A DNA stretch of 64,000 nucleotides, from the NCBI GenBank assembly GCA_018343915.1, contig JABRWF010000006.1:3782001-3846000 (forward strand), given 5' to 3'. The first letter of the stretch is position 1, and the number at the start of each line of letters is the position of its first letter. This document shows positions 34,168 to 46,941 of this stretch, piece after piece. Under the pieces are notes generated by a model. It had not been told where the DNA came from, made no database searches, and saw nothing but the letters and a program-made list of their open reading frames with translations. Made by a program: the position numbers and the translations under genes. The DNA is from Agroathelia rolfsii. Lineage: Eukaryota > Basidiomycota > Agaricomycetes > Amylocorticiales > Amylocorticiaceae.

Positions 34168-34656
34168 GAACTCCGTTTCCGAGCCGTGCATCGACAGGGA
34201 ATCCAAAGTGAAATATGTTGGTACATCCGTGTCATAATAACCACGTATAATGAATACGGGTGTTAGAAATTACAAAGCGGCAGCTAAGGCCTTGATTATT
34301 ACAGAAAAATAAAATAAAAATGAGCAAAGAATAACAGAATGCAACGAAAAGATAGCAAGAAACAATCGAATCATGGGGGAGGAGGAAAAGGAATCTAATC
34401 AGGGAAGATATAAAAACGCATACTTCTCAGCACTAGATTATGTACACCTGTGAAAATACAACACGAGTGGTAGAGTACAGAGAAAAAGAAAGCGAGAGGG
34501 GGATAATAATAAAATTGGATGCCACATATCAAACACGTCCGATGTTATGCTCGTATACGCTGAGATGACGGCTTGGATGAATCGCAGAGATCGTGTTGTT
34601 GATGTGTACTGCTAATATCAAGAACGAGGACAGGAGAAATGCATTAGTCCATGGGT
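34168..34656. other. intergenic, convergent
   Basis: A short spacer between the 3' ends of the hydrolase (plus strand) and the His/Gly-rich protein gene (minus strand). It is A-rich with no open frame of note and must hold both terminators. Confidence 0.6.
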
Positions 34657-36838
34657 TCATGCACTGCGGCGATCACGAAGCACAAAAGAGAATGGGGCTT
34701 GGAGCGAGACAGAGGGTAAGTTGTTATAAACGTTTCTTTCGTACTCACCGGAGTGGACCATGAGATTCTGATGATGGCCTTGTGCATGGCCACCACTGTG
34801 TGTGTTTTGGCCATGTCCACTGCTACCGGCGCTGCTATTATGGCTGTGCCCTCCATGTCCGTGTCCATGCCCACTGCCAGGACCGCCACCGTTACTGCTT
34901 CCGTGACTGGTGTGGGTACTGTCACCACCACCAGAAGAGGCAAATACAGGTGCAAGACCTGGGGGTCTCTGTGGTACTTCCTCTTCATCTTCAGCGTCAT
35001 ACGCATTCCCATTCCCAACCTCACGGGGACCAGATCGATGATGACCAGAATGACCTGAGTGGCCAGACTGGCCCTGAGGGTGGGGTGAATGATGCTGGTG
35101 CGACTGGCGAGGTTGATGATTATGCGCATTATGATGACCAGCTCCGTTACTGCCACTGCCACCCCCAGTTCCACTTCTATTCGCATCCCCGCCAGTGCCA
35201 GCACCACCTTCCAACATTGTTGGCTTGCCTTCCACTCTCCGCACAAACTCGCCCCACATCGCTGCCTCGACCCCATCGCCCATATCCTCGAAACGTTTAC
35301 GCAGAACTTCGTCGGCGCGACGCCACACGCCGCGATGGCGGCACACCGTGCTTTTGACGTATCGGCACCCAAACACACGTTCGAAGGCGGCGCGCTGTGT
35401 GTAGGCGGGCGTATCCGCCACAAGCCTATCGACGAACCGGAAGCCGCGCGTGATTTCGCTCACGGTGAAATCATTCGGCCAGCGTTTCATTGGTGGATGG
35501 GCGTGGTATGGAATGGCGGATGTGGATGGTTGGGAGAGGAGATATTGAGGTAGAGGTGAAGAAGGTGTAGATGTAGATGAGGAGGAGGAGGAGGATGCCG
35601 CGGATGGAGCTGATGAGGATGCTATCGATGATGAAGCCGCCGAAGAGGCGGAGCTTGAGTCAAGCTCTGAAGACGTGTTATAGGTGCCAGCGGAGGGGCC
35701 ATAGGCGTATGTCGTCAACGTCTGGTGCGATAGTTTTGGGCCTCCATGGCGAACACGGGGTATATGAGCCGAAGGGGTGTGTGGAGAAGAATGGGTAGTG
35801 TGAGTGTGAGTGTGAGATGAATGAGCGGGTGCCGTCTGTAGCCCTGCAGATCGAGCTGTTAATGGCGTCGAGAGTGTGGGGCTACGTACAGCATCTGCTA
35901 GCGATGAAGAAGTCGTGTGAAGAGGTGGCAGCGCAGTAGCAGCGGTTGCAGTTGCAGACGAGGATGCTGGAACAGATCCAGGTGCAAAGGGATTATCGGC
36001 ATGTGATTCGAACCGTTCGTCGTCATCATCGTAGGAGTTAGAATGATTATAGGAATCGGAAATGAAATACTTCGACGGCGGAGCTTGTCCACCAGGAATG
36101 TCGACCGCCGGACGTTTGGTTATCCTAGCTGATGGCGCATAAGGTATGGTTGTAGGTATTACTGAAGGGGCCACTGTTGTGGCTGGTATAGGTACCCCAG
36201 ATGAGCTCGCGAGTGGGGTTGAGGGAGGGATTGACGCAGATGATAGCGTAACCGACCTAATCGAGGATACATCCTGGCTTTGCAAATTGAGCTCTGAGAC
36301 TAGCCCTGGGCAATCGTCGTCTTTAAGTCCATCGAGGAGACTTTTGCGCATTTTATACAATAGGCGCTGACCGCCTTCGACGACACGTGCTGTATCGATC
36401 ATGTGTTGCTCAAAGTGCCCAGAAGTGGGATTCCATGCGTCGATGAAGGAAGTTGACGTGAGGCCCAGATCAGTCACCAGGGAAGGAAATCCTGCCAGTT
36501 CAAACATTGGAAATGTAGGAACCTCATAATTTAGTCGTAGCGGCTCTGTGTTTGCCTGTGTACGAGTAGTTAGTATCAATTCAAACTAGCTTGCTTTAAT
36601 AAACAATGGCGAATGATCAAATCCAGGCGGTAATACGCATGACTCCTAGAGACACTGGCATCCAAGGGAGCCGGATGTTCCCTAGATCTGAGCTCCGCAC
36701 ATGCCGAGAAGCTGCTTCATTTCGTCTTTCCACAGGACTTCGACGATACATCATAGCGATATCATGATAGCTCATTCCAACATCTGCAATTGTATGAGAT
36801 GTTGTCCATGGCGATGGGTCCATGAAAAAGGTACCCAT
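34657..36838 (-). CDS. low-complexity Ser/His/Gly-rich protein with a conserved basic core, function unknown
   Basis: Proposed exons 36838-36644 and 36555-34657 give about 697 aa. The first exon encodes MGTFFMDPSPWTTSH and a polar RRSPVERRNEAASRH segment. The donor proposed after it (GTCATG) is weak but is the only one in phase. The second exon has a conserved-looking N-terminal part (SFIDAWNPTSGHFEQH), long Ser/Thr/Ala/Pro runs, and a basic folded core containing WPNDFTVSEITRGFRFVDRL with Cys/Arg-rich FGCRYVKSTVCRHRGVWRR. The tail is made of His/Gly/Ser repeats such as SGHGHGHGGHSH. The core suggests a DNA- or protein-binding module and the His-rich tail could bind metal; both are inference. 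Another minus-strand frame at 36762-37211 overlaps the start in a different phase and may be an upstream exon of a different model. Confidence 0.6.
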
Positions 36839-39224
36839 GGACCGTCAACACCAACATTGGGAAAATATTAAGCTTGGACAGTAGATTGCTAGGTGCCACT
36901 CCTTCATAGTAGATGACATTCCGCACAAACTCAGGATGCCAAGCTCGAAAGAAAAGAAAAAAACACAGGACCGCCGGGTGAGGGCACTTTACCTTGTACC
37001 AAAAGACAAGGATTATGGACCTGTTGAGCGCTTGTTCCATGCGCTTGGTCTTATTGTCTACGGTGTTCTGAGCACCGCTGCCTCCCCCATGTGCATGAGA
37101 AGGCACCACGCCGGTTGCGAGCGTATAAGTGCGGCTCATATGCCAGTTACAGAGCGGGTCGAGATATGCTTTTGTCGATGGATGAGGAGGAAAGCTTGGT
37201 AGTGAGACCAAGTCCTTGGGGGAAGGTTACCGAGATGGACGGAAGGACTTTCCGTACCGGTCCCATGGTCCCTCGTCCCAGGTCCAAACTCCGACCGGCA
37301 CAGCTCTCGCAAGTCCAACCGTCCACGATCACCAGTGACGTCCATGAACAAAAAGTCTTCCTCCATACATCTTATAGGCCTTGTAGACCCATAAATAAAA
37401 TTCTTCGGAAATACTGGTACATTAATATTTAAACAGGCCGGGGCGTAATCGCATAAACTAATATAGCTTCTTGTTCCAACTCTCAACTCGGATCCAGTGT
37501 AGCATCTTGGACAAACAACAATAGCATTTACAAGATTGATTGCGTCATGCAAACTGGCATATCCATGAGGAGAGGGCGGTAGACGGTAGCGAAAAGAAAG
37601 TGTTTACACAGGATCAAGAGAAGTCCAGGAAATCCGGAAACAACTGGCCATGAATGGTTTACACATCCAGGCTATCACCTTACTAGAGGTTATGAAGCAC
37701 TTTTACCAAGATTATTTCTGAGCTGTGATTTTTTATTACCCGAATAGCAAGACAACGGCAAGGTAAGCGCGTTCATTCCACTAAAATCTGTTTATACGAT
37801 GTTGTAATTATCATGACATGATGGTTTGGTGCCGTCATGATATTGGTAGGTTAGGTCCAACGGGACCCAAGAAGTTCGTTATTGGGGCTATAAGCTAACT
37901 ATCGTCCGGGAGAGACAAAAGTATGCTAGCGATCAATTAATAAAACCTGTGGAAAAGGGGCCAAGTTAAATCATGCATTTGATGGCCCTGGCGACTCGGA
38001 CTCGGGACGTCAGGTATGCCAGAGGAACTGATCGGTTATACAGTAGAGATGCATGAGAGTAATAAACGAAAAGCTCTCCAAGCTTAGAGCCAGGCCCCAC
38101 TCGTTTTGTACCGTTAAGCTTTAGCGACCTCAATCGGAAGTAAAAGGAATAGTATTCTCTGCTGCAGTGTGATGTATGACTTGATTCCTGTGCGTAACCG
38201 GGATAAAACGTTCTCCTGAAGTCAACCCCCATATTATGCTCTGAGAGTTGAAATGTTGGAAGCTTGTGCGAATGTTTAATGGCTAATTCACTGACATCAC
38301 TGATGGCTCTCAGATTATTGTACAGAAAATACGATTATATGAGCGTTGGCGTGGATTATGATAGTAGTATAGTCATGATCACAACACACGTCCACTTATA
38401 AACCTCCGAAAATTCCAAGTGCCACTATCATTCCTACTTTGCACCAGATTCCAAGAGATGGCAATGACTTGATGGTATCATGGCCGGTGTTTACGACGAT
38501 CCCCACCGAGCTGTGACCAAATTGACTATCACCCGCCTGGAATCGCGGTCTTATACCAAGCGAACGTTTTTTGGACTTGAATATGAGGTGATTGTTTTCC
38601 ATGCTTAATATCAATATCCCCAACTTGGCCAAAAGAAAAAGCGTAGGCCAGTACCTGTCGTGATGGTCTGTACTAATCTTTCAGTGAGCCCAGTGGCGAC
38701 CGCGTGAGATTGGGATACCTATTGTATATTCCTGTGTTTCAAAACACTGCATGTGCCACAAGATGGTACTCTAAAAAATCATATTGACCAATCAACGGAA
38801 TGACTGATGCACAGGATCAATGAATACGAAGAAGCCTCAAAGCCTCCTTCTCTAGTGAATTATCAACCCAAGCGCTGACTGGGAATCACAATTTATCCAG
38901 TTTAGACCCCAGGGGACGCATCGCATCGTTCTCAGGTCACAACAACCCCGATTCGGAGGTGTATTAGGATCAACAGAGTTCAGGAATGATCAATACACTT
39001 GCTGTGCAAGCAAAAGCTAAGCGCTAAACATTAAACAGCAGGAGCTCATCAATAATCATGAATATTACATTTCTGATAGACAATTTAGAATAATGTTTCG
39101 TACCAGTACATTACACGAGTAATATTAACAATCTTGGAAAGCATTAGACAATTTAGATTATAAATACAGGGTCTCCGCTATAAAATCACACTGCAGACAG
39201 GCGGGCGAGTCCGGGTCGATTGAG
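36839..39224. other. intergenic or 5' region, one unresolved frame
   Basis: A minus-strand frame at 36762-37211 (149 codons) contains plausible protein sequence such as KRMEQALNRSIILVFWYK and EFVRNVIYYEGVAPSNLL, but its junction with the downstream gene is out of phase. It could be a separate upstream exon, a uORF or a frameshifted 5' part. The rest (37.3-39.2 kb) is AT-rich with no recognisable gene. Confidence 0.4.
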
Positions 39225-42180
39225 TTACATGATGAATTGCAAGTTCGTATCCTGCCAAGGGTTGATAAGATGTTGTGAGATTTCCTTCTTTTGTTTTCTT
39301 AAGGAGACTTACGATCTCGTGAGAACTCGACAGCTGCGGTTTTTGACTGTATCTCTTCTTAAGAACTTCCCTATAGATATCAATAGATAAATGAGACGTA
39401 TTCGATACAAACGTTGAAACCTACCGAATGGAAATTAATAGTTGTCTATAAGATAGGTGGGGATTGGCCTCTGATTATAAGAGAAATCGATTAGAAAAGG
39501 GTGTGAAATAGGGCCGATGGAAAAAAAAAAAACCCCCGTACTTAGAACGGCAATGAAGGCATTGCTCATAGCGCCTACAGCAACTTTGCCGGAAAACGTG
39601 TCTGCACTGGTTTGGTCATCCATACATGCCGAGAAACTTATCTACAAGACATGGGGAAAAAAGAGAGGGATGAGATATGATATTTCCAAGTCGATTGTTC
39701 AATAAGACGAAAATGGTACGTACGACGTCCGCCGGTGATTTCTTCCTCTCTAACCAACTGGCGGTTATATCCGACGCCCTGAGTTTTCCATTGGAACGAT
39801 ACTGACGATCTGTTAGTTACATCCAAAAACGAAAATACAACAGAGTCGATGAGCATACAATGTAAGGCAAATCGAGGGCCGTCCCCGAATGGCAGCTCTG
39901 CAACAAATTGTATCAACAAATCACGGCAAATCATGGTCATACACCCACGTCAAAAATAGACTGATGAACGAGTTTTTATCAGCATTCATGATGTCGATTA
40001 TGTAAGAAAAGTGAAATCAGCCTACCGTCAATCGGCATCCAGGTGGTAGAGGCTTGACCATGATATCGTGTAACAACTATAGTTTGAGATAAATTAATTT
40101 GGGGCATAGTTTTTATTACAAAAACCCCACTGACATCGTCAATGATAAACCCATTCGCCTCGTGATCCACGGGAAAGATTACTTTAAGGGCACAAAGTTA
40201 ACGATCAAATATCATCACGAGATAGTGTCCGGAAGAATAGCGCACCTTCATCATACCCATCTGCCTCGTCGCCGTCTAAATCAGGAGTTTGCGAGCCATG
40301 ACCAGAGTCTATAGGTGTAAAAATTTGAGATGCCTGTCTATGTTTTGTTAACAAATAATTGTTTCGCACAATGGAAAAGCAGCGAGTCATGTGCACATGC
40401 ACCATCAACAAGCCAGCGTATGGCGTCAATCATATTGCGCCTCGTTGGTTTCTGACGAGGATTTGTAGCATCGTCAGTGAGCAACCATATATTTTCCTCC
40501 TTATAATTCCAATAACCTGAAGAAGATATCAGCCCCCCCTTTTTTTCAAGCAGCGAACGCATTGCTTGGCAGAATGTAGCCTTAGCAGGGAAGCTTACGC
40601 ATTAGGAAATCCTTGACGCGCTTGGCATCGTTGATGCAGCCCTTCAGCTCGTACTTTTGCCCGTAATAATTGATCCCGACCTGTGCTGCATATTAGCCCC
40701 CGCGGTCGAGCACCGGCTGGATGAAGGAACACGTACGCAAACAGCCTTCTTCTTTCCGGTACACTTGGAGTATTGGAACCCCGCAGGCTGAGCTGCGTTA
40801 CCTGCCGTACGGATATGACCCTCAGATGTATGCGGCCGGTGCTTGGTACTGGCACGACCTGAAGAAGTAGCGGCGCCCGGTGGTGGGCGAAGGCTGCCTG
40901 AAGAAGGCGTCGTCTGTAGCTCGGGAACTTGAAGACGCCCACTGGAGCGCCTAGGACGGAGTTGCGGAATCTCACTTGTGGAATGATAATGCACGGCCGG
41001 CCGACCCGGACGGGACGCGGTGGCGGCGGATGATGGCATTGAATTGGCCGGCAATTCGATCTGAGACCTAGAGAGCGGAACTGCTTGTCCGTTCTGGATC
41101 CGATAGACCTTGGCACCAGGCGGGACGCGGATCACTTGACCAGGCTTGACGTTGTGATAGACCTGGGCGTTTGGGGGTATCTCTAGATATATCGGTGGCT
41201 GAGTCTGCGAACGGGCGACACCAGGTGGGTAAGCAGATATCCCCTTGGAGACACCGTTCACTTGCGATGATGATGCATAGGGCACACCGTACAGCTGCCC
41301 TTGGCTGTTGTGACGCGGACGAGTGTATCCAGTGTTAATGTCATCCAGTTGGGCAGCATGGCGCGCGCCCCGGTCACGTTCAGTGTTGTGCCGGCTCGAA
41401 GATCTTCCAGAGCGCCGGCCGTGTTCTCTGACTTTCTCGGTTCCACGATCGGCACCCGCACGGGCAAACCGTGGCTCGCGCTGGTGGTCCGTAGGGGTGC
41501 TTCCATAGGTCGCAGCGACAGATGAAACATCAACTTTTTGTCTACTAGAGTGCCGTGTATGCGTGTGAGAGGTTGGAGGGCCTGGAGGCAGAGAGCTATG
41601 TTTGTGGGCATGGGAAGTTTCCTGGCTTGTTCCGCCTTTCAAATGCGCATGAGCGCCTGGGTGGGGCGAACGTTCGTAGTGAGGTGGGGTATGATGATCA
41701 CGACCTGGACTATGGTGAGGTCGTTCGAAGCTGACAGTCCGGATCCGTTCGCGGCTCGGATTGGGATGCTGGCCTAGTCCAGGGTGGTGATATTCGGATG
41801 GGTTTAAACTATTGGTGCGAAGATTGTTTAATGAGTTTTATTGTAAAAGACGATGCAAGGTTGAAACACACGCGTCGCTACGGGTATAGGTGGGAAATGG
41901 AACTAGGCCGGCTATTCTGTTATGAGGTTTTCAAAGAAAGGTCATGAGTTATTTTGGGAGGCGAAAAAATTGTCAACGACAAAGTTTCGTACTGATTCCC
42001 AAATCTGACAACAGACATTCAACCAGGGTGAAGAGAAGAAAAAAGAGCAGACTCACGAGCGAGATCGAGATTTCTTGAGTATTCCACGAGGGGGTGCGGA
42101 ACCGTTGGCAGAGGGCTGACTGGCCGGAGGTGTAGCAGGGACTCCTAGAGGTTGAAAAGGTTGCGCGAGATCTTTGGCAG
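39225..42180 (-). CDS. type I metacaspase (peptidase family C14) with long low-complexity prodomain
   Basis: Cysteine protease cleaving after Arg/Lys, proposed in fungi to act in stress and cell death. Minus-strand exons give a basic His/Pro/Ser/Arg-rich prodomain (about 42180-40740, with PPIYLEIPPNAQVYHN), then the p20 fold: KKKAVC|VGINYYG, LKGCINDAKRVKDFL, ENIWLLTDD, catalytic His in HYSGHGSQ, DLDGDEADGYDE, PLPPGCRLT, S-I-F-D, catalytic Cys in SCHSGTALDLPYI (Cys codon 39894-39892), ADVISFSACMDDQTSAD, GAMSNAFI, and the C-terminal RYSQKPQLSSSHEID ending TNLQFIM with the stop at 39225-39227. The piece S-I-F-D comes from a 12-nt microexon (39960-39949). About a dozen exons are needed. The first exon and start codon are uncertain; coding sequence is visible to about 42180. 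All catalytic motifs are intact. Confidence 0.88.
39949..39960 (-). other. 12-nt microexon of the metacaspase
   Basis: The exon before ends CGA-TTG-ACG (R-L-T) at 40026 and the exon after starts AGC-TGC (S-C) at 39897. Joining them directly deletes four residues that metacaspases need before the catalytic SCHSG. The 12 nt TCTATTTTTGAC encode S-I-F-D, preceded by CAG and followed by GTGGGT, and all junctions are in phase 0. This restores the family pattern (A/S)-I-F-D-S-C-H-S-G. Confidence 0.85.
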
Positions 42181-42948
42181 TGCTAATAATTTACGGTTGG
42201 AACATGTATTCAGTCACGGATGAGACATGAACGGATGTAAGTTGCGAAAAAACTGACGATCTAAATGGGCTGCAAATACACAAAGAGCAGAAAAAAACAC
42301 GATTCAGCCCACGAGCAGCGACGGTGAAGTGGGCATGGATGGCTTCACCTTGGCATAGACAAACGTCTTGGACGCTGCTCCTGCGGCCCTGAGCGATTGA
42401 ACCACATTGTGAAGGGTGGGGGAGGTGATTTGGGGACGGCTGGGTTTTACTGATGGACTTTATGGAAGTAGTTTAGAGCGAAGCGTCAATTGGATGATAC
42501 AAGAGTGTTCAAAGCTGGGAAATATGAGTTTGCGGCGCTGGTCGGATATGATGAGGACGGGACAAGCGCTGGCACGAGGTCGTCCTCCAGTTTCGGGCAT
42601 CTCAGCCAAGATGGTCATCATCCTCGTTGCATTCTACAGCCTGAGACCGCAGGACCCGACAGGAAATGACAAAGACAATCTCAGACATATATTAGCTTCC
42701 AGTTGCTAGTGTACTTTGATGGCATAATATCATCGGTGATAATGGCAGCATGTATCACTCGAAACTGCATCGTGGATATAATTTAGCTATGCTTGTGCCA
42801 GTGTACGCCGATAACATATCCACATCTGGAAATAGTCACGCCATAATGATATGTCACAGTCACGTGCAGCACTCAAGACGCCATCACATGATCACAGGGC
42901 ATATACTTCGTGGGGAGCGCTCAGCCCCTTTTCACCCACCCATCAATC
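42181..42948. other. intergenic, divergent promoter region
   Basis: Lies between the metacaspase 5' end (minus strand) and the F-box-type gene (plus strand). It may still hold a first metacaspase exon. The frame at 42416-42709 has no recognisable motif. Confidence 0.45.
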
Positions 42949-45585
42949 ATGGCGCCCAGAAGATCTTCCCGTCTGAAAGAAAGCTCAGGGGCAGGGCTCC
43001 TTAATTCATCAACTATTATGAGTGAGAAAGACACCGTGGTAGATCATGAAGACGACGACGCCACGTTCCAAGATCAAGTATCCGAGGCCCCGGACGTGCG
43101 GCCCAGGAAAAGGTTAAAACGTACAGACACCAAAAATGAAAATACGTCAAAAGAATCAAATTCGGGGAAACGACCAGTAAAATGCACTAAGGCAATTCTC
43201 GGAAAGCTCGAAGCGCTACCCGAAATGCCTATTGATATTCTGCATGAAGTAAACCTGTCGCAACTATACCATTTTCTCGGGAATGTACCATTAATGGCAA
43301 AATAATCAGATCTTTGTGAACCTTGAGGCAATTGACCTTTTGCATCTCATGAGGACTTCAAAAGGATTGTGGTTTGTGCTCTCCTCTCCCTCGGCTTTGC
43401 ATGTATGGAAAGAATGCATAGACAATAGCGGGCTCCTTCCGTGTCCGGAGGTAGGAAACAATTCATCTCTCGTTTGAGTGTTTTGGCTAATTTCCGCGAG
43501 CTGCAGGATATGTCCCCGCAATCATGGGTCGATCTCTGTGTCTTGTCGCATTGTCAGGTCCGTAAATTAATTTGATGAGTTATATCTACAAAACGAGCTT
43601 TTACCGCCATAGATGTGTGGCAGCGACACCGCAAAGGATCCTATTTGGGAACTTCGAGCAAGGGTTTGCAACAATTGCATAGGACGGGGGATTGGGCATG
43701 CCTTATCTATCATTTTAGAAAACGCTGCTGCTGACACCTTACTACAGACTTAAAATAATGGGGTACCAGCAGAAATGTGAGGAGGCGTACAACTGTCCTT
43801 GGACCAATCTTGTTCCATATCGTCATAAATGTAAGACTTCCACTTATTATGAATATATCGTGACCATATTGAAGATAATCAGGCCAGGATTGTGGCTACA
43901 TACTCTCTAAAGAGTATAATGACGTTAAAGCGACCATACACCGTCTTTCCGACAGCGGCGATACGGATGCCCTTGACAAATACGTCATGCTCCGGATCAA
44001 AGGAACCCATCAACGTCAACAGGTATTCTATCCGGATCACACAAAAGCATCATCTTTTTAGCTAATGAAAGTTCATAGACGGCCCATGTTTATTCAAAAT
44101 GGAAATCTGATGAACAAGTGCGGCAGAAAAAACAAAACGATGAAGTACGGAAACAAAGGCGGCAAGAGTAGTTTTCATCTTTTTTCACCGGTTTTCTAAT
44201 ATTAAGGCTGATAAAACTATATCAAGCATTATCGACATGTTAACTCGGCTGTCATGGGGTCCTGAAATCCAGAGAATACTCGCAGACAGGGAACTTGGAA
44301 AGGAATTCGACCAACATAGGCTCATCAACGTGAGTAAGCCCGTCTCCGACAAGAGTAAGTCTTTGTCCGTTATCCTTTATATTTCTCTCTCGTTTAAAAA
44401 TGACCGTTGGAATAGATTGGAAGAATCTGGAAACCAAAATGGTCGAATTCATCCAAAGCTTGAGAAGAAAGCGACTCGAATCATTATCGTATTCTCGTCC
44501 AAGGGAAGGTCGGAATTTTGTCGAGAAGATTTACCAATCGTTTTGTGCCGGCCAACCACTCGAGCGTTTCCATGAGCTCCCTAGCCTGGATTGTGTTATT
44601 CATTTCCCTCAGTTCAATGACATTGTATATGATCGTAATGCAGAGAACCAAGTTTGCGAGGCCGATTTCGCCCAAGCCGTGGAAGCATTACCCCAACTGT
44701 GCAAAGAGTGGCAGGAAGCCCAGACTATAAAGGCATTGGAAATGATCTCATCTAAAGACGCGGAAGGGAATCTTGTCATGGCGCAGCACGATCAACTTTA
44801 CCTAGCCAGGACGTTATTTGATTGCTCATGGTGTCAGGAACCGATCGAGTTCGCTCGCTTTATGCATCACGAGCATGGATATGACGCTAAATGGTGCACC
44901 CAGTCACGTTGGACGACTCTGCGCGAACTAGGAAGCTTCCGAAGAATGAGTTTCAATTCAGTCACAGCCGAGAGAGCAAGATGGATCATCATCAAATGTG
45001 GGCTTGACCCAGCTACGGCTACCGTGAAGGAGATGGATAACCTAGGGGCTTGGTTCCGGTGCCAGCTCTGTGGCATTGGCAGAGATGGTTCTTTCCATGT
45101 CATGAATTGGAGACAAGCAGTGCGTTGTAATTTATTTATTTTTGCTCATTCATGCCGGCTCGTCACTCATGACTTCATTCGTAGATTGAACATCTGGCTA
45201 AACGGAGTGAAGATCATGATGTATTACGCAGACGGAGAAATGATGTCGATGGTGACTCTGTCACCTACCTTCAGTTACTCGATGATTTGGATAAAGAACG
45301 CGCTGATGCAGCCCTTGCAAAATGCGAACCGGATGTAAAACTCTGGTGCACTCGTTGCGACATTGTCCCCAGCTACCCTAATGATCATTTGAAAAGAGCG
45401 TGAGTAACGTATAACAACATCTTATTTAGATACTGAGCACTGAATTTCATGATAGACATCGTCTTGATCGTCCGATTCAAGACGGGGATTACGTCCGTCC
45501 ACCTGTCTGCACACCAATACCGTTCCACCATGAGCTGACGATCACTACCTTGCCGTCATCTATCGAAGCTGCGAAACCGAATTGA
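42949..45585 (+). CDS. F-box-type protein with C-terminal cysteine/histidine pairs
   Basis: Starts at the ATG of MAPRRSSRLKE (42949), an N-terminus common to a large Agaricomycete F-box family. A basic/acidic disordered segment leads to the F-box core LEALPEMPIDILHE, continued after an intron (43249-43309) by IFVNLEAIDLLHLM and SKGLWFVLSS. Further exons carry WVDLCVLSHC, a CxxC-type pair (CGSD...CNNC), a helical central region and a long exon (about 44417-45119) with FDCSWCQEP, HHEHGYDAKWC and FRCQLCGIGRDG. The last exons have LWCTRCDIVP and end at the stop 45583-45585. F-box proteins recruit substrates to SCF ubiquitin ligases; the paired Cys/His may form zinc sites. No obvious break is seen. 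Confidence 0.8.
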
Positions 45586-45839
45586 ATCAAAGAAAATAAA
45601 ATAAGTAGAAAGATCGAAAGAGACTACGCTTGAGTGGGATGTGTCCCTCATAATCGATTTACCTTATTAATGTAAGTGTATCTTCGCCAAGTGACAAGAA
45701 TTGCGACTTCAAACTTCCAAAGTACCATAGTATATGTTTTGTTTTACTCCAAATCAATCATACTCCAAATTCAGAGTGTTTAAAATATGAGGCCACTTCA
45801 AAAACCCAGATCATCAGTATTGGTTTTGGGCTCGGTATA

Positions 45840-46040
45840 CGTATACATGAAACCATGAGCTCACGGAGCGCGCGGCAGGTAAGAGGTTGGGGGTTGGAGC
45901 CACGCCGGGTGATGTGTGACGCTTGCGTCATGCGGTGACTTGGATGCTGGCCCATGTAGCGAGAATGCAAGGGCATTGAGAATATATCTCGACACTGCTG
46001 TGCTAGCATACTAGGGGAGCCGGGTGGGAATAACAAAACT
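45840..46040 (+). repeat. possible tRNA-derived SINE-like sequence
   Basis: A GC-richer block in AT-rich DNA contains a possible RNA polymerase III A-box-like TGAGCTCACGGAG followed about 30 bp later by a B-box-like GGTTGGAGCC, the arrangement of a tRNA-derived SINE head. No second copy was found in the window and the boxes are imperfect. Confidence 0.3.
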
Positions 46041-46202
46041 GAGGTGGCTATATGCATTCAGTAAAAGTGACTGTAGGAAACAAATACACGCAAAAGCCGG
46101 AAGCAAATGCAGACTGAGGTCACTAGGCTTGAAAACTAAGAAATTACTTAAATTACTTTTGTATAAAATATCACAATCTTATACTAATGATAGGATAAAA
46201 TA

Positions 46203-46352
46203 AACTTTAGTTGGTGGTACCAGACTAAGTTACATCAATAATAAGCACCTAATGATGATATAAAATAACTGAGGAAATATGAGTAAACCAAGTGGGGAGG
46301 AAACAAAGGCGAGGGATATGTACACTTCAGTTGGTGGTACCGGACTGAAGTG
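46203..46352 (+). repeat. pair of similar hairpins 120 bp apart
   Basis: The hairpin at 46323-46352 has perfect 9-bp arms CACTTCAGT/ACTGAAGTG around TGGTGGTACCGG. The one at 46203-46231 has arms AACTTTAGT/ACTAAGTT around nearly the same loop TGGTGGTACCAG. The stem differences are largely paired (C-G against T-A). Confidence 0.55.
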
Positions 46353-46941
46353 CATAAATTTTCTGTGCCCGATTACAAGGACAAGAGGAAGTTACGAGAT
46401 ACCGTAAAAGGAAAGATTCGCGGCGTCGCAGCTACGTGACGTGATGCAGTTTGCGCATCCAACGTTTTATTTGTTTGTTTTCCTCATCAGGTGAAGATAA
46501 TTCATTCATACATACACGCAATATATGCTAAAAACATGTAGACCTCAAGTTTTGCAAGAGTTCCTTCTTGAAAAATTACGCAGTGGCCCAAAGTTGCGGG
46601 GGCGACTATCGTAAAAGGGAAAAAAATCTGTGTAGAAGCGGAACAATCTAAATTTCCTTGGATGATATCATTAAATGCCCCTATATTGTTGAAACACAAA
46701 AAGTAGATTCAGATACATGCACCTACTACATGTATCTATGACGAATTAGTCAAAATCATTCAGACCTAATAAAATGAGAAATAAAATATTCACGATGTAT
46801 AAATCTAAAACATAGCTGCTGTAAGCTACCCATCTAATTCAAACGATTCGAATGGTCTAACTAAAAAGACAAAAAGAAATCTAGTTAGTAATGATAAAGA
46901 TAACCTGAGCCATCCAGCCGCCCGCTGCTCATCAACACATT

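Larger units (their letters stand above)
45586..46941. other. intergenic, convergent, repeat-bearing
   Basis: No gene is seen between the F-box-type gene and the MFS transporter. A tRNA-related repeat candidate (45840-46040) and two similar hairpins (46203-46352) are listed separately. The rest is AT-rich. Confidence 0.55.

Noticed and set aside
34644..35553. Several long frames on both strands
   Set aside because: They are shadows of the His/Gly-rich repeat-coding tail of the gene at 34657-36838; GC-rich simple repeats open all frames.
37136..37552. A 138-codon minus-strand protein
   Set aside because: It has no motif, its composition looks non-coding, and it overlaps other equally long frames.
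40595..41116. A 173-codon minus-strand gene
   Set aside because: It is another frame of the metacaspase prodomain exon and is Arg/Pro-rich by composition only.
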